A stretch of 64,000 bases of DNA from assembly GCF_014850975.1 (NCBI RefSeq), contig NZ_JACXST010000003.1, positions 1,550,001-1,614,000 on the forward strand. The letters are read 5' to 3'. The notes under the pieces are model-generated. The model had not been told where the DNA came from, did not search any database, and saw only the letters and a program-made list of their open reading frames with translations. Positions 33,570 through 43,394 of this stretch are shown here, one piece after another. Both the position numbers and the translations under genes were made by a program. The first letter of the stretch is position 1. Every line of letters begins with the position of its first letter. Source of the DNA: Methylomonas fluvii (GTDB lineage Bacteria > Pseudomonadota > Gammaproteobacteria > Methylococcales > Methylomonadaceae).

Positions 33570-36428
33570 TTACTCAAAATAGCTGGCTTTGCGATAGCCT
33601 TTCAGGTTGGTTTGCAGGAAGGTATCGACATTGTCACCGAAGCTCGACAGACCTTTCAGTTCCAACTGTACGAAAAACGCCGTTTCCGGCTTCGTGCTCG
33701 GATCGATAAAGGTAACAGTACCGGTGTTCGCACCATTGATAAAGCGCCTACCGAGGATGCGGAAGCGCCAACAACAGTTTTCCTTTTCCACACCAATGAA
33801 ACTTTCCGTGGTTTTGTCGAAATTCAAAGAATATTGCCAACGTCCGAAGCCATACCATTCGCCAAACAAAGGTAAGCGGAACGATACATCGGTTTGCGAG
33901 ATAGTTTGTAAACTATCCAGAGGATTACGGCGATAGCGATACCCTAGATTAAGTATCTCGTTTGGCTGCCTGCGATACGTTAATGCAACTTGGCCTCTGG
34001 CAAAACCATTAGCTTCAGGATCCCATTGCGTTCCGGTCATATATGACAAGTTACGGCTGAATTGCCCACTGAGCTCTCCGATCAGGTTGGACGTACTGCT
34101 TGTTTGGGGGGCTGTAAACGGACGCACGGTTGGGTTATTTTTATCATACAAATCCACTGTTCGATCCTGGAAATAGAGGATCTGACCAATACTCAACTTC
34201 AATGGTTCTAAGCCAGTATTTGAATCGATGAACCTCGATGTCGCAGCTAAAGTAACCTGGTTCGCGTCCTGAACTCTATCGCCGCCGGCGAAGCGATTTT
34301 CCCTAAACAAGCTGTAAAAATTAGTATCGTACAAAGCAGTATCGAAAACGGGAATGTTGCTCTGATCTTTACGAGGGATGTACAAATAAAATAATCTAGG
34401 TTCCAAGGTATTCAGATATGGAGAACCGGACAAATTCAATTCTTTTTCGAATGTCATGCCGCTATCCAGCGAAAAAATTGGTAATGCACGGCTTATTGTA
34501 GATGGCAATCCCGCCTGAGTCTGACTACTTAACTGGTATTGAGTGTACTGACCAGTAATTTTAGGTATGACAAATCCAGCACTACTTTCCAATGGCAAAC
34601 TAATCGATGGTGCAATATTGAAGCGCTGACCGTTTACCAAATCGGTGTGGTAGAAATGAGTAAACTCGTTATTCATCGCCAGCGTAACCGGCAAGCCTTC
34701 GAACGCACGCGCCACGTTGAAATTGACGCGAGGCAGCATATCGTAGGGCATTGCGGCATCGGGAATGGTTTTATCCACCGATTGGTAATGGTATGCACCA
34801 ACCGACAGGCCCACTCCGGTGCCGGCAACCGCGCCGCCGTAACTCAGCAACGCGGTACTGGGCAAATAGCTGGTATTTTGGAAGCCCAAGGCATTGTTCA
34901 AGTCGTTGAAATAGGTTTTATCGGACACATAGTTCAAATCCAACAAGGAATTTAAACCGGGTAGCAAACTGGTTTGGTCTTTCCAGCTTGCCGAGTAACG
35001 GGCCTTGTTGACCAATTGATCGTTGGGCATATATTCCGCAGAAAACGTGCCTCTGGACATATCGGTCAGGTAGCGGAATTTATTACGTAATTGCTCGCCA
35101 CGCTTGGTCATGTAACGCGGCGTGACGATATCGTCGAAGTTGGGGGCGATATTCCAATAAAACGGCACGGAAAAGTCGAAACCGTTCCGCTGTGTGTTAC
35201 CCCAGGTGGGCGCTAACAGGCCCGACAGACGGCGATTGTCGGTAGGGAAGGAAATATACGGCGTGTACAGCACCGGTACGCCTTTAAATTCCAGCCAAGC
35301 GTTTTTCGCTGAGCCTTGTCCGCTGTCCCGGTTAATTTTCATCCGCGACGCATGCACAATCCAGTCCTGGTTGCCCGGCGCACAACTGGTAAATGCGGCG
35401 TCGTTGTAACGCGACAAACCTTTGCTCTCGCGATAAACCACCTCGGCATTACCGCGAAACGGCGCCTCCGCGACGATAAATTGCGCCTTCCGCAAGCGCG
35501 CTTCGTCTTTACCCAGGCTCAAGGAGGCGGTCTCGCTGGAGAACGCCATTTGGTCTTCGCTGTATAACACGCTACCTTGCGCGTCCAAGGTCTCGGCAAC
35601 CGTATCGTAACTGGCCTTGTCGGCAATCAAGTGCTGATCGGCGCGCACCATATCGACATTGCCGGCAAAATTAAGCACTTCGCCATCGAACACTTCCGAA
35701 AAGTCGGCATTGATGTCGGTGGTCGCCGCATCGCGAACCTCGGCGGAGGTGGCTCTGATTTTGCGCTTTTTAGCGCCCCACACTTCACAGCTTTGCCAAG
35801 GATCTTTATCAAACTCGGCCCGCAAGGTTTGAAAATCCCGCTCTTGTTTGCGATCAAAGGTAGGCGTAAACAAATACGAACCGGACTCTTCAGTGCCGCC
35901 GCCATCTGCTACGACATGGGCCTCGCCTTTCGGATCGGCACCCACCAGATTACAGTTCCAACCGCTCTTATCATCACCGGTTTTGCAAGTCCAACCCGGC
36001 ACTTTGCCGGTGTTGGCATTGGCTGTCTCGGTCTTGGGCTCGACTTTTTCCAGCACCGGCTTTTGATTTTCAGTGACTTTAACCCGCAACTTTTGTGGCT
36101 CGGCAACGGCTTTTTCCACCGCCTTTTCGACCACCTTAACTTTTTCCGGCTCCGGTTCCGGTTTGGCCGCCTGCTGAACGGGTGCGGGCACAACCGGAGT
36201 GGGCGGCTGAGCGACGGTTTCCGGCTGTGCGGGCTTGGTTTGGGGCGGTGGGGTAGTTTTAATCACTTGCGGCTGAGCAGTTGGCTCGTTGCCAGCAGGT
36301 GTTTGATTTAGACAAGTCCATTCGCCATTTTTGGTTTGCTCACAATTCCACGCCCCATTATTGGCAGCAGAGGCGACGCCCGTAAAAAACAATAATGCTG
36401 AAGAAATTGTATAAAACCGATAATTCAT
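33570..36428 (-). CDS. lptD: LPS-assembly protein LptD
   Basis: Outer-membrane barrel that inserts LPS with LptE. It is 952 residues, longer than E. coli LptD, because of a proline- and lysine-rich linker around residues 45-145 between the signal peptide and the N-terminal jellyroll (OstA) domain. Cysteine pairs occur both in the N-terminal part (WNCEQTK, WTCLNQ, WTCKTG, WNCNLVG, QSCEVWG) and in the barrel (SCAPGNQDW, NCCWRF), the latter being the position of the conserved disulphides. The product is folded with SurA, which follows 7 bp downstream. The upstream 95 bp contain a divergent start for amgK. Confidence 0.92.
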   Translation of the reverse strand: MNYRFYTISSALLFFTGVASAANNGAWNCEQTKNGEWTCLNQTPAGNEPTAQPQVIKTTPPPQTKPAQPETVAQPPTPVVPAPVQQAAKPEPEPEKVKVVEKAVEKAVAEPQKLRVKVTENQKPVLEKVEPKTETANANTGKVPGWTCKTGDDKSGWNCNLVGADPKGEAHVVADGGGTEESGSYLFTPTFDRKQERDFQTLRAEFDKDPWQSCEVWGAKKRKIRATSAEVRDAATTDINADFSEVFDGEVLNFAGNVDMVRADQHLIADKASYDTVAETLDAQGSVLYSEDQMAFSSETASLSLGKDEARLRKAQFIVAEAPFRGNAEVVYRESKGLSRYNDAAFTSCAPGNQDWIVHASRMKINRDSGQGSAKNAWLEFKGVPVLYTPYISFPTDNRRLSGLLAPTWGNTQRNGFDFSVPFYWNIAPNFDDIVTPRYMTKRGEQLRNKFRYLTDMSRGTFSAEYMPNDQLVNKARYSASWKDQTSLLPGLNSLLDLNYVSDKTYFNDLNNALGFQNTSYLPSTALLSYGGAVAGTGVGLSVGAYHYQSVDKTIPDAAMPYDMLPRVNFNVARAFEGLPVTLAMNNEFTHFYHTDLVNGQRFNIAPSISLPLESSAGFVIPKITGQYTQYQLSSQTQAGLPSTISRALPIFSLDSGMTFEKELNLSGSPYLNTLEPRLFYLYIPRKDQSNIPVFDTALYDTNFYSLFRENRFAGGDRVQDANQVTLAATSRFIDSNTGLEPLKLSIGQILYFQDRTVDLYDKNNPTVRPFTAPQTSSTSNLIGELSGQFSRNLSYMTGTQWDPEANGFARGQVALTYRRQPNEILNLGYRYRRNPLDSLQTISQTDVSFRLPLFGEWYGFGRWQYSLNFDKTTESFIGVEKENCCWRFRILGRRFINGANTGTVTFIDPSTKPETAFFVQLELKGLSSFGDNVDTFLQTNLKGYRKASYFE

Positions 36429-36523
36429 GTTTTGGCGAATGCAGCTAAATTGACTTAGCGGAATGGAAATCGAATAAAATGCTTCTCATCATTTTACCTT
36501 AGGTTGACCCGCAATTAATAAAA

Positions 36524-37525
36524 ATGTACGTTTCCAGCTCAGACCGCCGCTTGGCGGAGCTTGTCGATTGGCTCAATAACGACGTCGCACTTGATATACA
36601 ACAAATCACCCCGGCTTCCAGCGACGCCAGCTTCAGGCGATATTTCCGAGTTGAGCACCGGGACGGCTGCCACATTGCCATGGACGCACCGCCGGACAAG
36701 GAAAATACCGAACCGTTCGTACGCGTCGCCGGATTGCTGAAACCAAGCGATATTCATGTCCCGAATATCTATCAACAGAATAGCCGACAAGGTTTTCTGT
36801 TGCTGGAAGACTTTGGCTCCACAAGCTTTCTCGACCGCTTACAAACCGGCGATGCCGAAGTGTTGTATCGGCAAGCCATGGACAGCTTGTTCAAATTGCA
36901 AACCGGCGTAAATCCGCTCGATTGCGGCTTGCCGGCTTACGATAAGGCCTTGCTACTCCGAGAACTCGGTATTTTTTACGAATGGTTTTTGGAAAAACTA
37001 TTGGGCATTACGATTCACGATACGCTCGCTACATCTCTCAACACTATGTTGATCGATTCGGCGCTTGAACAGCCGCAAGTCTGCGTGCACCGCGACTTCC
37101 ACTCGCGCAACCTGATGGTGTTGAAACACAACTCGCCGGGTGTTATCGACTTCCAAGACGCCGTCGTCGGTCCTATCAGCTATGATTTGGTGTCGCTGCT
37201 GCGCGACTGTTACATCGCTTGGCCCGAACAGCAAGTCATCAGCTGGGCCCAGCAATATCATCAACGTTTGTTGGCAGCCGGACTGCTGAAAGCCGATTTC
37301 AATCGGTTCAAACGCTGGTTCGATCTGATGGGCATGCAGCGCCACCTGAAAGCAGTCGGCATTTTCGCCAGACTGCATCTGCGCGATGGAAAATCCGATT
37401 ATTTGGCCGACATTCCGCGCACCCTGGCTTATATCGCCAGGGTTTGCGAGCTCTATCCCGAGTTAACCGACATGCAGCAGTTTCTGCAAGAACAGGTGCT
37501 GCCACGTACCGGAGCATCTGCATGA
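36524..37525 (+). CDS. amgK: Anomeric MurNAc/GlcNAc kinase AmgK
   Basis: A 333-residue aminoglycoside phosphotransferase-fold sugar kinase of peptidoglycan recycling. It phosphorylates the anomeric carbon of MurNAc, giving MurNAc-1-P for MurU. The Brenner motif VHRDFHSRNLMVL and the metal-binding VIDFQDAVVGPISYDL are intact. Its stop overlaps the murU start by ATGA, so the two are translationally coupled. This pair, known from Pseudomonas, bypasses MurA and its fosfomycin sensitivity. Divergent from lptD. Confidence 0.92.
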   Translation: MYVSSSDRRLAELVDWLNNDVALDIQQITPASSDASFRRYFRVEHRDGCHIAMDAPPDKENTEPFVRVAGLLKPSDIHVPNIYQQNSRQGFLLLEDFGSTSFLDRLQTGDAEVLYRQAMDSLFKLQTGVNPLDCGLPAYDKALLLRELGIFYEWFLEKLLGITIHDTLATSLNTMLIDSALEQPQVCVHRDFHSRNLMVLKHNSPGVIDFQDAVVGPISYDLVSLLRDCYIAWPEQQVISWAQQYHQRLLAAGLLKADFNRFKRWFDLMGMQRHLKAVGIFARLHLRDGKSDYLADIPRTLAYIARVCELYPELTDMQQFLQEQVLPRTGASA

Positions 37526-38220
37526 AGGCAATGATTTTGGCGGCCGGGCGCGGCGAAAGAATGCGGCCCTTGACCGACCACACTCCCAAACCTTTACTGA
37601 AAGCAGCCGGCAAGGCGCTGATCGAATACACGCTGGAAAACCTGGCAGCCGCCGGCTTTACCGAAATCGTCATCAACATCGCCCATCTAGGCGGGCAGAT
37701 TAAAGACTATTGCGGAGATGGTAAGCGCTGGAATGTCTCGATTGAGTATTCTGATGAAGTCGAAACCGCACTGGAAACCGCCGGCGGCATCGCCAAGGCC
37801 CTGCCTCTGCTGGGCAATAAGCCGTTCCTGGTACTTAACGCCGACATTATTTGCGATTATCCGCTGGCCAACTTGCGGACCAGAGCCATCGATCTGGCTC
37901 ATCTGGTGATGATTAATAATCCGCCACATCATCCGGAAGGCGATTTTTCGCTGAATGCCGACAGTGTTTTGTCGGAACAAGGCGTGAACAAACTAACCTT
38001 CAGCGGTATCGGCGTTTATCATCCCAAGCTGTTTGCCAACATCCCCATTGCCCCGTTAAAACTAAGACCGGTGTTAAACCGAGCCATGCAACAGCAGCGG
38101 ATTAGCGGGGAGAAGTTTTCCGGCTTGTGGATGGACATAGGCACACCGGAACGCTTGGCTGAATTGGGTAAACAACATGCTCGCGACAGGAGCAAACATA
38201 CCGAGGATGCCGCTAACTAG
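37522..38220 (+). CDS. murU: MurNAc-alpha-1-phosphate uridylyltransferase MurU
   Basis: A 232-residue nucleotidyltransferase that turns MurNAc-1-P into UDP-MurNAc. The N-terminal GxGxRxRPLT loop is ILAAGRGERMRPLTDHTPKP, with the catalytic Lys in PKPLL. VLNADIICDY and GLWMDIGTPERL are family-typical. I chose ATG 37522, which overlaps the amgK stop as ATGA; the same frame remains open back to 37219, but that part lies within amgK. The end overlaps the convergent hemJ-like gene by 4 bp. Confidence 0.93.
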   Translation: MKAMILAAGRGERMRPLTDHTPKPLLKAAGKALIEYTLENLAAAGFTEIVINIAHLGGQIKDYCGDGKRWNVSIEYSDEVETALETAGGIAKALPLLGNKPFLVLNADIICDYPLANLRTRAIDLAHLVMINNPPHHPEGDFSLNADSVLSEQGVNKLTFSGIGVYHPKLFANIPIAPLKLRPVLNRAMQQQRISGEKFSGLWMDIGTPERLAELGKQHARDRSKHTEDAAN

Positions 38221-38642
38221 AATGGCTTGACGACGGCCAGCAAGACTATGGCGACTAAGAACAATACCGGAATCTCGTTGATCCAGCGGAAATACACATG
38301 CGAATGCCGGTTGCGATCATGCTTGAAATCCAATAACCACTTGCCGCAAAACAAATGGTAACCCACTAGCAAGCCCAATAACCCCAACTTTAGATGCAAC
38401 CAACCACTTCCGGAATATAGCATCCAGGCGTAATCGCCCAACATCCACACGCCAAAGATAAAGGTACAAATCATGCCCGGTGTCATGATGCCAAAGTACA
38501 ACTTGCGCTCCATTACTTTGAAGCGCTCATTGCTGATACTGTCATCGCTCATGGCGTGATAAACAAATAACCTGGGCAAATAAAACAAGCCGGCAAACCA
38601 CGTCACCATAAAAATCAAATGTAAGGCTTTTAACCAGAGCAT
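38217..38642 (-). CDS. hemJ: HemJ-type protoporphyrinogen IX oxidase (or CopD-like membrane protein)
   Basis: A 141-residue four-helix membrane protein. Histidine 8 in WLKALHLIFMVTWFAGLFYLP and the lysine/histidine in LKLGLLGLLVGYHLFCG match the HemJ signature, as do YHAM and the final FRWINEIPVLFLVAIVLL. HemJ oxidises protoporphyrinogen in haem synthesis. The start at ATG 38642 gives the full first helix. It ends overlapping the convergent murU. A DUF420/CopD-like annotation is the alternative. Confidence 0.85.
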   Translation of the reverse strand: MLWLKALHLIFMVTWFAGLFYLPRLFVYHAMSDDSISNERFKVMERKLYFGIMTPGMICTFIFGVWMLGDYAWMLYSGSGWLHLKLGLLGLLVGYHLFCGKWLLDFKHDRNRHSHVYFRWINEIPVLFLVAIVLLAVVKPF

Positions 38643-38659
38643 GAGGTTCCCGAGGCTGA

Positions 38660-39112
38660 CTAACGTAAAATTTCGGTGGTCACCGGCGCGGGCATGCCCG
38701 GTAACGCGGTGGGAGGCGCGACAATCAGCACCCGATTACTGTTTTGTTGCGTTTGTCTTTCCAGGGCTGCCGCTTGGCGTTGTTCCGCTTCAACTTGCTG
38801 CTGTTGCGCAATCGCGCTTTGCTTTAGGGCATTTGTCGATTCGGTTTGGTTTTTCAGCATCGCATCCCGTCTTTCAGCTTCCAGTTTGGCGGCTTTGGCA
38901 GCTTCCTGTTCGTTTTGCAAGGCTTCCAGCTTGGCTTTGGCCGCTGCCTCTTGTGCTTCATTGGCTTGAATATCCAACTGCACGGTTTTATCGCTGGTTT
39001 GGCAAGATTTGGCCTGATAAACGGTTTTGCCGTCCTTGCCGATACATTTAAACACTTCCGCGCTTGCCGAGTGATAACTCAGAACCATCGTCAGCAAAAT
39101 TAACACCCTCAT
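38660..39112 (-). CDS. Periplasmic DUF4124-domain protein with coiled coil
   Basis: A 150-residue exported protein. The signal peptide MRVLILLTMVLSYHSASAE is followed by the DUF4124 pattern VFKCIGKDGKTVYQAKSC (the two Cys probably paired) and then a long Ala/Gln/Glu-rich coiled coil of about 75 residues. The start at 39112 has GAGGTG 5 bases upstream; the longer frame to 39148 lacks a ribosome site and hides the signal peptide. Function unknown. It lies 17 bp upstream of the hemJ-like gene in the same direction. Confidence 0.75.
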   Translation of the reverse strand: MRVLILLTMVLSYHSASAEVFKCIGKDGKTVYQAKSCQTSDKTVQLDIQANEAQEAAAKAKLEALQNEQEAAKAAKLEAERRDAMLKNQTESTNALKQSAIAQQQQVEAEQRQAAALERQTQQNSNRVLIVAPPTALPGMPAPVTTEILR

Positions 39113-39239
39113 CGCACACCTCGCCAAAACGCCATTTGCTCGGGCCATAGTTTAGGGTAAAAATTCAGTCTGTTTTCAATAGTTAGGAAAAACCCTTGCA
39201 CCAAAATAGCTTATGTAGTTTTCCGGGTAGTCAAATCGA

Positions 39240-39611
39240 TTAGGTCCCCAGATCTTGCTCGGTCATTTCCGCCAACGCATCACGATGTTCGCGGCGAATT
39301 AACATTAGGTTTCTGGCATATACGAAAGTACCGGGTAATTGACCCAAGATAATCACTGGATCCACACGGTGAATACCGTAAGCCAACACGATGACACCAC
39401 CCGACAAACTGAAATACCAAAAACTCACCGGAATCATGCTCTTCTGATGCCGCTCGCTGTGTATCCATTGCACGATAAAACGCATCATGAACAAAGTCTG
39501 CCCCACCAAACCGATGCTGAGCCAAATGATGTCATTCGAATCCATGACGGACAAGTGGTGCTGCCATTTATCCGCCAAATGCGTAAAAAAATAAACGATA
39601 CCATTATCCAT
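39240..39611 (-). CDS. LabN-domain membrane protein, lipid A modification
   Basis: A 123-residue membrane protein with the lipid A biosynthesis N-terminal (LabN) domain: LVGQTLFMMRFIVQWIHSERHQKSMIP and FWYFSLSGGVIVLAYGIHRVDPVIILGQ with RNL at the end. Three to four helices. The start at 39611 has AGGAG 8 bases upstream. It lies 48 bp after the glycosyltransferase and, with the ArnT-like gene, makes a three-gene set; in other bacteria LabN proteins help flip or transfer undecaprenyl-linked sugars. Exact role inferred. Confidence 0.8.
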   Translation of the reverse strand: MDNGIVYFFTHLADKWQHHLSVMDSNDIIWLSIGLVGQTLFMMRFIVQWIHSERHQKSMIPVSFWYFSLSGGVIVLAYGIHRVDPVIILGQLPGTFVYARNLMLIRREHRDALAEMTEQDLGT

Positions 39612-39659
39612 GTTAACGACTCCTAAAATACGGCGGAACAAATGGGTTGAATCCAGCGA

Positions 39660-40385
39660 CTAGTCAGGCTGAATCTCGCTAACAATCGGCAGGCTATGGC
39701 GTTTTTTCAACCAAACCACACCCAGCAAGTCGACGATGCCAACCAGCGCCCGATCCAAGGTTCCGTATTTCGACGTGCCGAAATTTCTCGGCCTATGATT
39801 CACTTTTACGGAAATGACATTTCCGCCCGCCATCCGGATTAACGCCGGCAAGAAACGGTGAATATGATCAAAATACGGTAAGGCCAAAAACTTATCGCGC
39901 AAGAATAACTTCAAGCCGCAACCGGTATCCGGCGTGGCGTCATGCAAAATTGACTGCCGCACCGCATTGGCAAATTTGGAGGAAAACTTGCGCCAACCGG
40001 TATCGTTACGCTTATGCCGAAAGCCGGCCAGCATCCATAATTGGCTGTCGTTTTGTTCGCGCCAGGCCGCGACCAGATTGGGTATATCGGCCGGATCGTT
40101 CTGGCCGTCGCCGTCCAAGGTGGCAATCCATGGGTAGCGCGCCGCGGACACACCGGTGTGCACTGCACGGCTTTGTCCGCAACTGCGTTGATGTGTCAGC
40201 ACCCGCAGAGTCGGATATTGCTGCATCGCACCTTGCAGTTTGACGCCGGTGTCATCGGTACTGCCGTCGTCCACAAAAATCATTTCATAGGTTTCCCCAT
40301 TGCCCAGCGCGCGATGGATTTCCTCGATCAGCAATTCGACATTGTCCGTTTCATTGTGAACGGGGACTACTACAGAAATCTTCAT
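39660..40385 (-). CDS. Family 2 glycosyltransferase, polyprenyl-phosphate sugar transferase type
   Basis: A 241-residue GT2 enzyme of the DPM1/ArnC type without C-terminal membrane helices. The nucleotide-sugar region is VVVPVHNETDNVELL and IFVDDGSTDDT; the DXD-like region is ATLDGDGQNDPADI, and GCGLKLFLRD follows. It probably loads a sugar onto undecaprenyl phosphate for the ArnT-like transferase encoded upstream. It lies between the ArnT-like and LabN genes in the same direction. Confidence 0.85.
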   Translation of the reverse strand: MKISVVVPVHNETDNVELLIEEIHRALGNGETYEMIFVDDGSTDDTGVKLQGAMQQYPTLRVLTHQRSCGQSRAVHTGVSAARYPWIATLDGDGQNDPADIPNLVAAWREQNDSQLWMLAGFRHKRNDTGWRKFSSKFANAVRQSILHDATPDTGCGLKLFLRDKFLALPYFDHIHRFLPALIRMAGGNVISVKVNHRPRNFGTSKYGTLDRALVGIVDLLGVVWLKKRHSLPIVSEIQPD

Positions 40386-40461
40386 ATCTTGGTAAAAGTT
40401 GAAAAAGTTGTGAATTGTATCAAACGCTTATGCACGGATAAGAATTTTGTACAGGTTTGAG

Positions 40462-42039
40462 TTATAGGGGCTTGACATCAGCAGCCTGCCCCGCGCGCCG
40501 AAATACCACCCAATATTCCCGATGCGGCTGTAGGTATACGGCGTCGCTAGGCTGATTTTTTTCCAGAGAAATCAGGTAACCGTCCGCATGCTGTGCCGCC
40601 CAATCGGCAAGCCGTTCAGCAGGTAAAACCGGCAGTGGCTGGGTTAATCGCCCCAAGAAATTGAATTGCCCTTGGTAATTGCCAACATAAACATAAGGAA
40701 TATGCTGATCGTTAAAGCTTTTCACCTTTAACGCGGCTGGTTGCAGGTCGTATGCCGCGCCGGCATAGCGGAAGAAAAATATAAATCCGACGAAAATTGC
40801 CGCCACCAGCGCTGTCGAGATTGCCGCAACCGACAACGTGCGCTTAATCCAAACCAATAGCACCAACATGATGGCAATAGCCAACACACTCAAACCCCAT
40901 GCCGGCTGCACAGTCTGAACCCAGTTCAATGTCGACAAGCCGGGTACCTTGGACAGATAAACTAAAAACACCCCGATTGCGGCGAACAGCCCCGGCAGCA
41001 ACCACTCGCCGCCCAATCTCGGCTTTTGGGTATTCACCACCACCTTGGCTACCAACAACGCAAACGCCGGTAACATCGGAATCAAATAATGAATTTGCTT
41101 GCTGGGCAATAACGAAAACGCCACAAAGGTTGATACCAGCCAAACCAGACAAAAGCGCAGGCCGCTATCATTCAAAAATCGGCTGCCGCGCAAACTGCCC
41201 CAGAAATGCGGCCAGAACAACCAGGGGAACAAAAACATCGGTAAAAAAGGCAGATACCAAAACAGCGAACGGGTATGGATTTTGGTGCTGACTGCGCGAT
41301 CAGCGGTCTGATGCCAAAGTATCGCGTTGGCGTATTGGTCGCCACCGGCAATCGCGGCAGGAAGCGCCCAAACCAGCGCTATCGCGGCTCCGGTTAAGAC
41401 TGCTATTAACAAGCCACTAAACCAGCGACTAAAAACAATCGGACGCGGCGCCCAAACCACGACCAAAATTGCGGCAGGGATTAGATGCAAAAAAACCACA
41501 GGCCCTTTACTTAAAATACCGAAACCCACTGCTGCCGCCACCAACATCCAACCCTTACGTTCCGAGCCTTGCAAGACTTCCAGCAAACCGAGCATTCCCA
41601 ACAACACACAGCTAGTCAGCAGAATATCAAACATGATGGACGTGGCGAATAAGGTCCACAGCAAGGTTGCAGTCAAGACCCACGGCGCCGCCAATGCTAC
41701 CGCTGCTTGCTCCGGCCAAAGTTTTTCCGCCAATTTCCGCGTCAGCAACAGATTTGCCAATGCAGCCAACGGCCCGACCAAACTAGGCCACCACTGATTA
41801 ACGCCGAATATCCACCACCCGGCTTGAATCAACCAAAATAATAATGGCGGCTTATGGCTGTAGGTTTCACCATTCAAATACGGCACCAGAAAGTCGCCGC
41901 GCAGCCACATCTCCCAAGCCACACTGAGATAGCGCGTTTCATCGATGGGTATGGTCGAGCGAAAATAAACGCTTGCGGACAACAGAAGCCAAAGCGGCAG
42001 GATGCCCCAGCGGTAAATCAGTTTATCGGGTATGGTCAT
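40462..42039 (-). CDS. ArnT-like family 39 glycosyltransferase
   Basis: A 525-residue membrane glycosyltransferase related to ArnT and FlmK. It has the N-terminal DE motif (IPIDETRYL), twelve or so hydrophobic segments and a C-terminal periplasmic domain starting near YAGAAYDL. Such enzymes move aminoarabinose, galactosamine or another sugar from undecaprenyl phosphate to lipid A phosphates. No 4-amino-arabinose synthesis genes (arnA, arnB, arnD) are here, so the sugar is unknown. Start is ATG 42039. Confidence 0.82.
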   Translation of the reverse strand: MTIPDKLIYRWGILPLWLLLSASVYFRSTIPIDETRYLSVAWEMWLRGDFLVPYLNGETYSHKPPLLFWLIQAGWWIFGVNQWWPSLVGPLAALANLLLTRKLAEKLWPEQAAVALAAPWVLTATLLWTLFATSIMFDILLTSCVLLGMLGLLEVLQGSERKGWMLVAAAVGFGILSKGPVVFLHLIPAAILVVVWAPRPIVFSRWFSGLLIAVLTGAAIALVWALPAAIAGGDQYANAILWHQTADRAVSTKIHTRSLFWYLPFLPMFLFPWLFWPHFWGSLRGSRFLNDSGLRFCLVWLVSTFVAFSLLPSKQIHYLIPMLPAFALLVAKVVVNTQKPRLGGEWLLPGLFAAIGVFLVYLSKVPGLSTLNWVQTVQPAWGLSVLAIAIMLVLLVWIKRTLSVAAISTALVAAIFVGFIFFFRYAGAAYDLQPAALKVKSFNDQHIPYVYVGNYQGQFNFLGRLTQPLPVLPAERLADWAAQHADGYLISLEKNQPSDAVYLQPHREYWVVFRRAGQAADVKPL

Positions 42040-42243
42040 TTTTCGAGAAAATATCGATCCGGGCGCTGGACATCCAAGCGATCAGAATCACGCCAGCGTT
42101 ATGACAAAAGCTTAAGCCAATTTCATGCCAACACTAATACAGCCGACAAAGCCCAAGACATCTCAAGCCGACATCAAAAGGCCGAGAGGATAGGTTGAAA
42201 CAAACCGTTAAGCGGGTTGAATTGCCCCACTCATCACAAGGGA

Positions 42244-43281
42244 TCAGGCGGCCACTAAGCGCCACGACAAACTCTCGCCAGCCCGTAATGGGGTAATAGT
42301 GTCATCGGTATTGGCATAGGCTTCCGGCACGATCCAGGCTTGTTTTTCCAACGTAACGCTCGCAGAGTTCCGCGGCAAACCGTAAAAATCCGCACCGTAA
42401 AAACTGGCGAAGCCTTCCAGCTTATCCAATGCGCCAACCTGCTCAAAGGCTTCGACATACAATTCCAATGCCGCATGCGCGCTGTAACAACCGGCGCAGC
42501 CGCAGCTATTTTCTTTCAAGCCGGTCAAATGCGGCGCGCTATCGGTACCAAGGAAAAATTTGGGGTTACCGCTGGTAGCGGCTTTTATCAGGGCTTGGCG
42601 ATGCTGCTCGCGCTTTAAAATGGGCAAACAATAGAAATGCGGACGAAGACCGCCCGCCAAAATGGCATTGCGGTTATAGAGCAAATGTTGCGGGGTGATA
42701 GTCGCGGCGACATTCGCGGCAGCGGCTTCGACAAACTGCACCGCTTCCAGGGTAGTAAGATGCTCAAGGACGATGCGTAATGCCGGGAATTGCCGGGCAA
42801 GTTTGCTTAACTTACTATCGATAAATATTTTTTCCCGGTCAAAAATATCGTATTCCGCATCCGTGACTTCGCCGTGGATTAACAGCGGTACGCCGTATTG
42901 CTCCATCGCCGCAAATAAAGCATAAGCTGCTTCAATGTCGGCAACACCGGCATCGGAATTGGTGGTTGCTCCGGCCGGATACAGTTTAAACGCATAAACA
43001 TGCTCGGCATCGGCCACCTTTTTGATTTCCTCAACGGAGGTACTTGCCGTTAGATACAAAGTCATCAAAGGCTGAAACGTGGAATCTGGCGGCAAAGCAG
43101 CCAAAATCTCCTGCCTGTAAAGTAAGGCCTGCGCGACCGTGGTGACCGGGGGTTTCAGATTCGGCATGATAATAGCGCGACCGAACTGTCTGGCAGTATG
43201 ACCGATCACCGTTTTTAAAATACTGCCGGTTCTGACGTGCAAATGCCAATCATCAGGTTGGCGGATGGTCAATTTATCCAT
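42244..43281 (-). CDS. pyrC: Dihydroorotase
   Basis: A 345-residue class II dihydroorotase for pyrimidine synthesis, closing N-carbamoyl-aspartate to dihydroorotate. Metal ligands appear in DWHLHVRTG, the carbamylated Lys in AFKLYPAGATTNSDAG, and His in LIHGEVTD and VLEHLTTLEAV; the Asp is in LGTDSAPHL. GGAG 6 bases before the ATG. It stands divergent to the FmdB-type gene with 113 bp between. Confidence 0.95.
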   Translation of the reverse strand: MDKLTIRQPDDWHLHVRTGSILKTVIGHTARQFGRAIIMPNLKPPVTTVAQALLYRQEILAALPPDSTFQPLMTLYLTASTSVEEIKKVADAEHVYAFKLYPAGATTNSDAGVADIEAAYALFAAMEQYGVPLLIHGEVTDAEYDIFDREKIFIDSKLSKLARQFPALRIVLEHLTTLEAVQFVEAAAANVAATITPQHLLYNRNAILAGGLRPHFYCLPILKREQHRQALIKAATSGNPKFFLGTDSAPHLTGLKENSCGCAGCYSAHAALELYVEAFEQVGALDKLEGFASFYGADFYGLPRNSASVTLEKQAWIVPEAYANTDDTITPLRAGESLSWRLVAA

Positions 43282-43394
43282 AATCTCCGGGCGTTTTCAT
43301 TTAAAATAGCCAGTTATTCTAACATTAAGGGCCTTGAAAATTTAAAACCCCGCCCTTAGTAAGCCGTTTTAGACAATTTAAACTGGAGAAGCAG

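Noticed and set aside
35577-36311. Long plus-strand open frame opposite lptD (244 codons)
   Set aside because: Its residue pattern mirrors the antisense of the proline/lysine-rich lptD linker; no ribosome site or domain.
37219-37521. Extension of the murU frame 101 codons upstream
   Set aside because: It lies fully inside amgK in another frame, and the natural start is the ATGA overlap at 37522.
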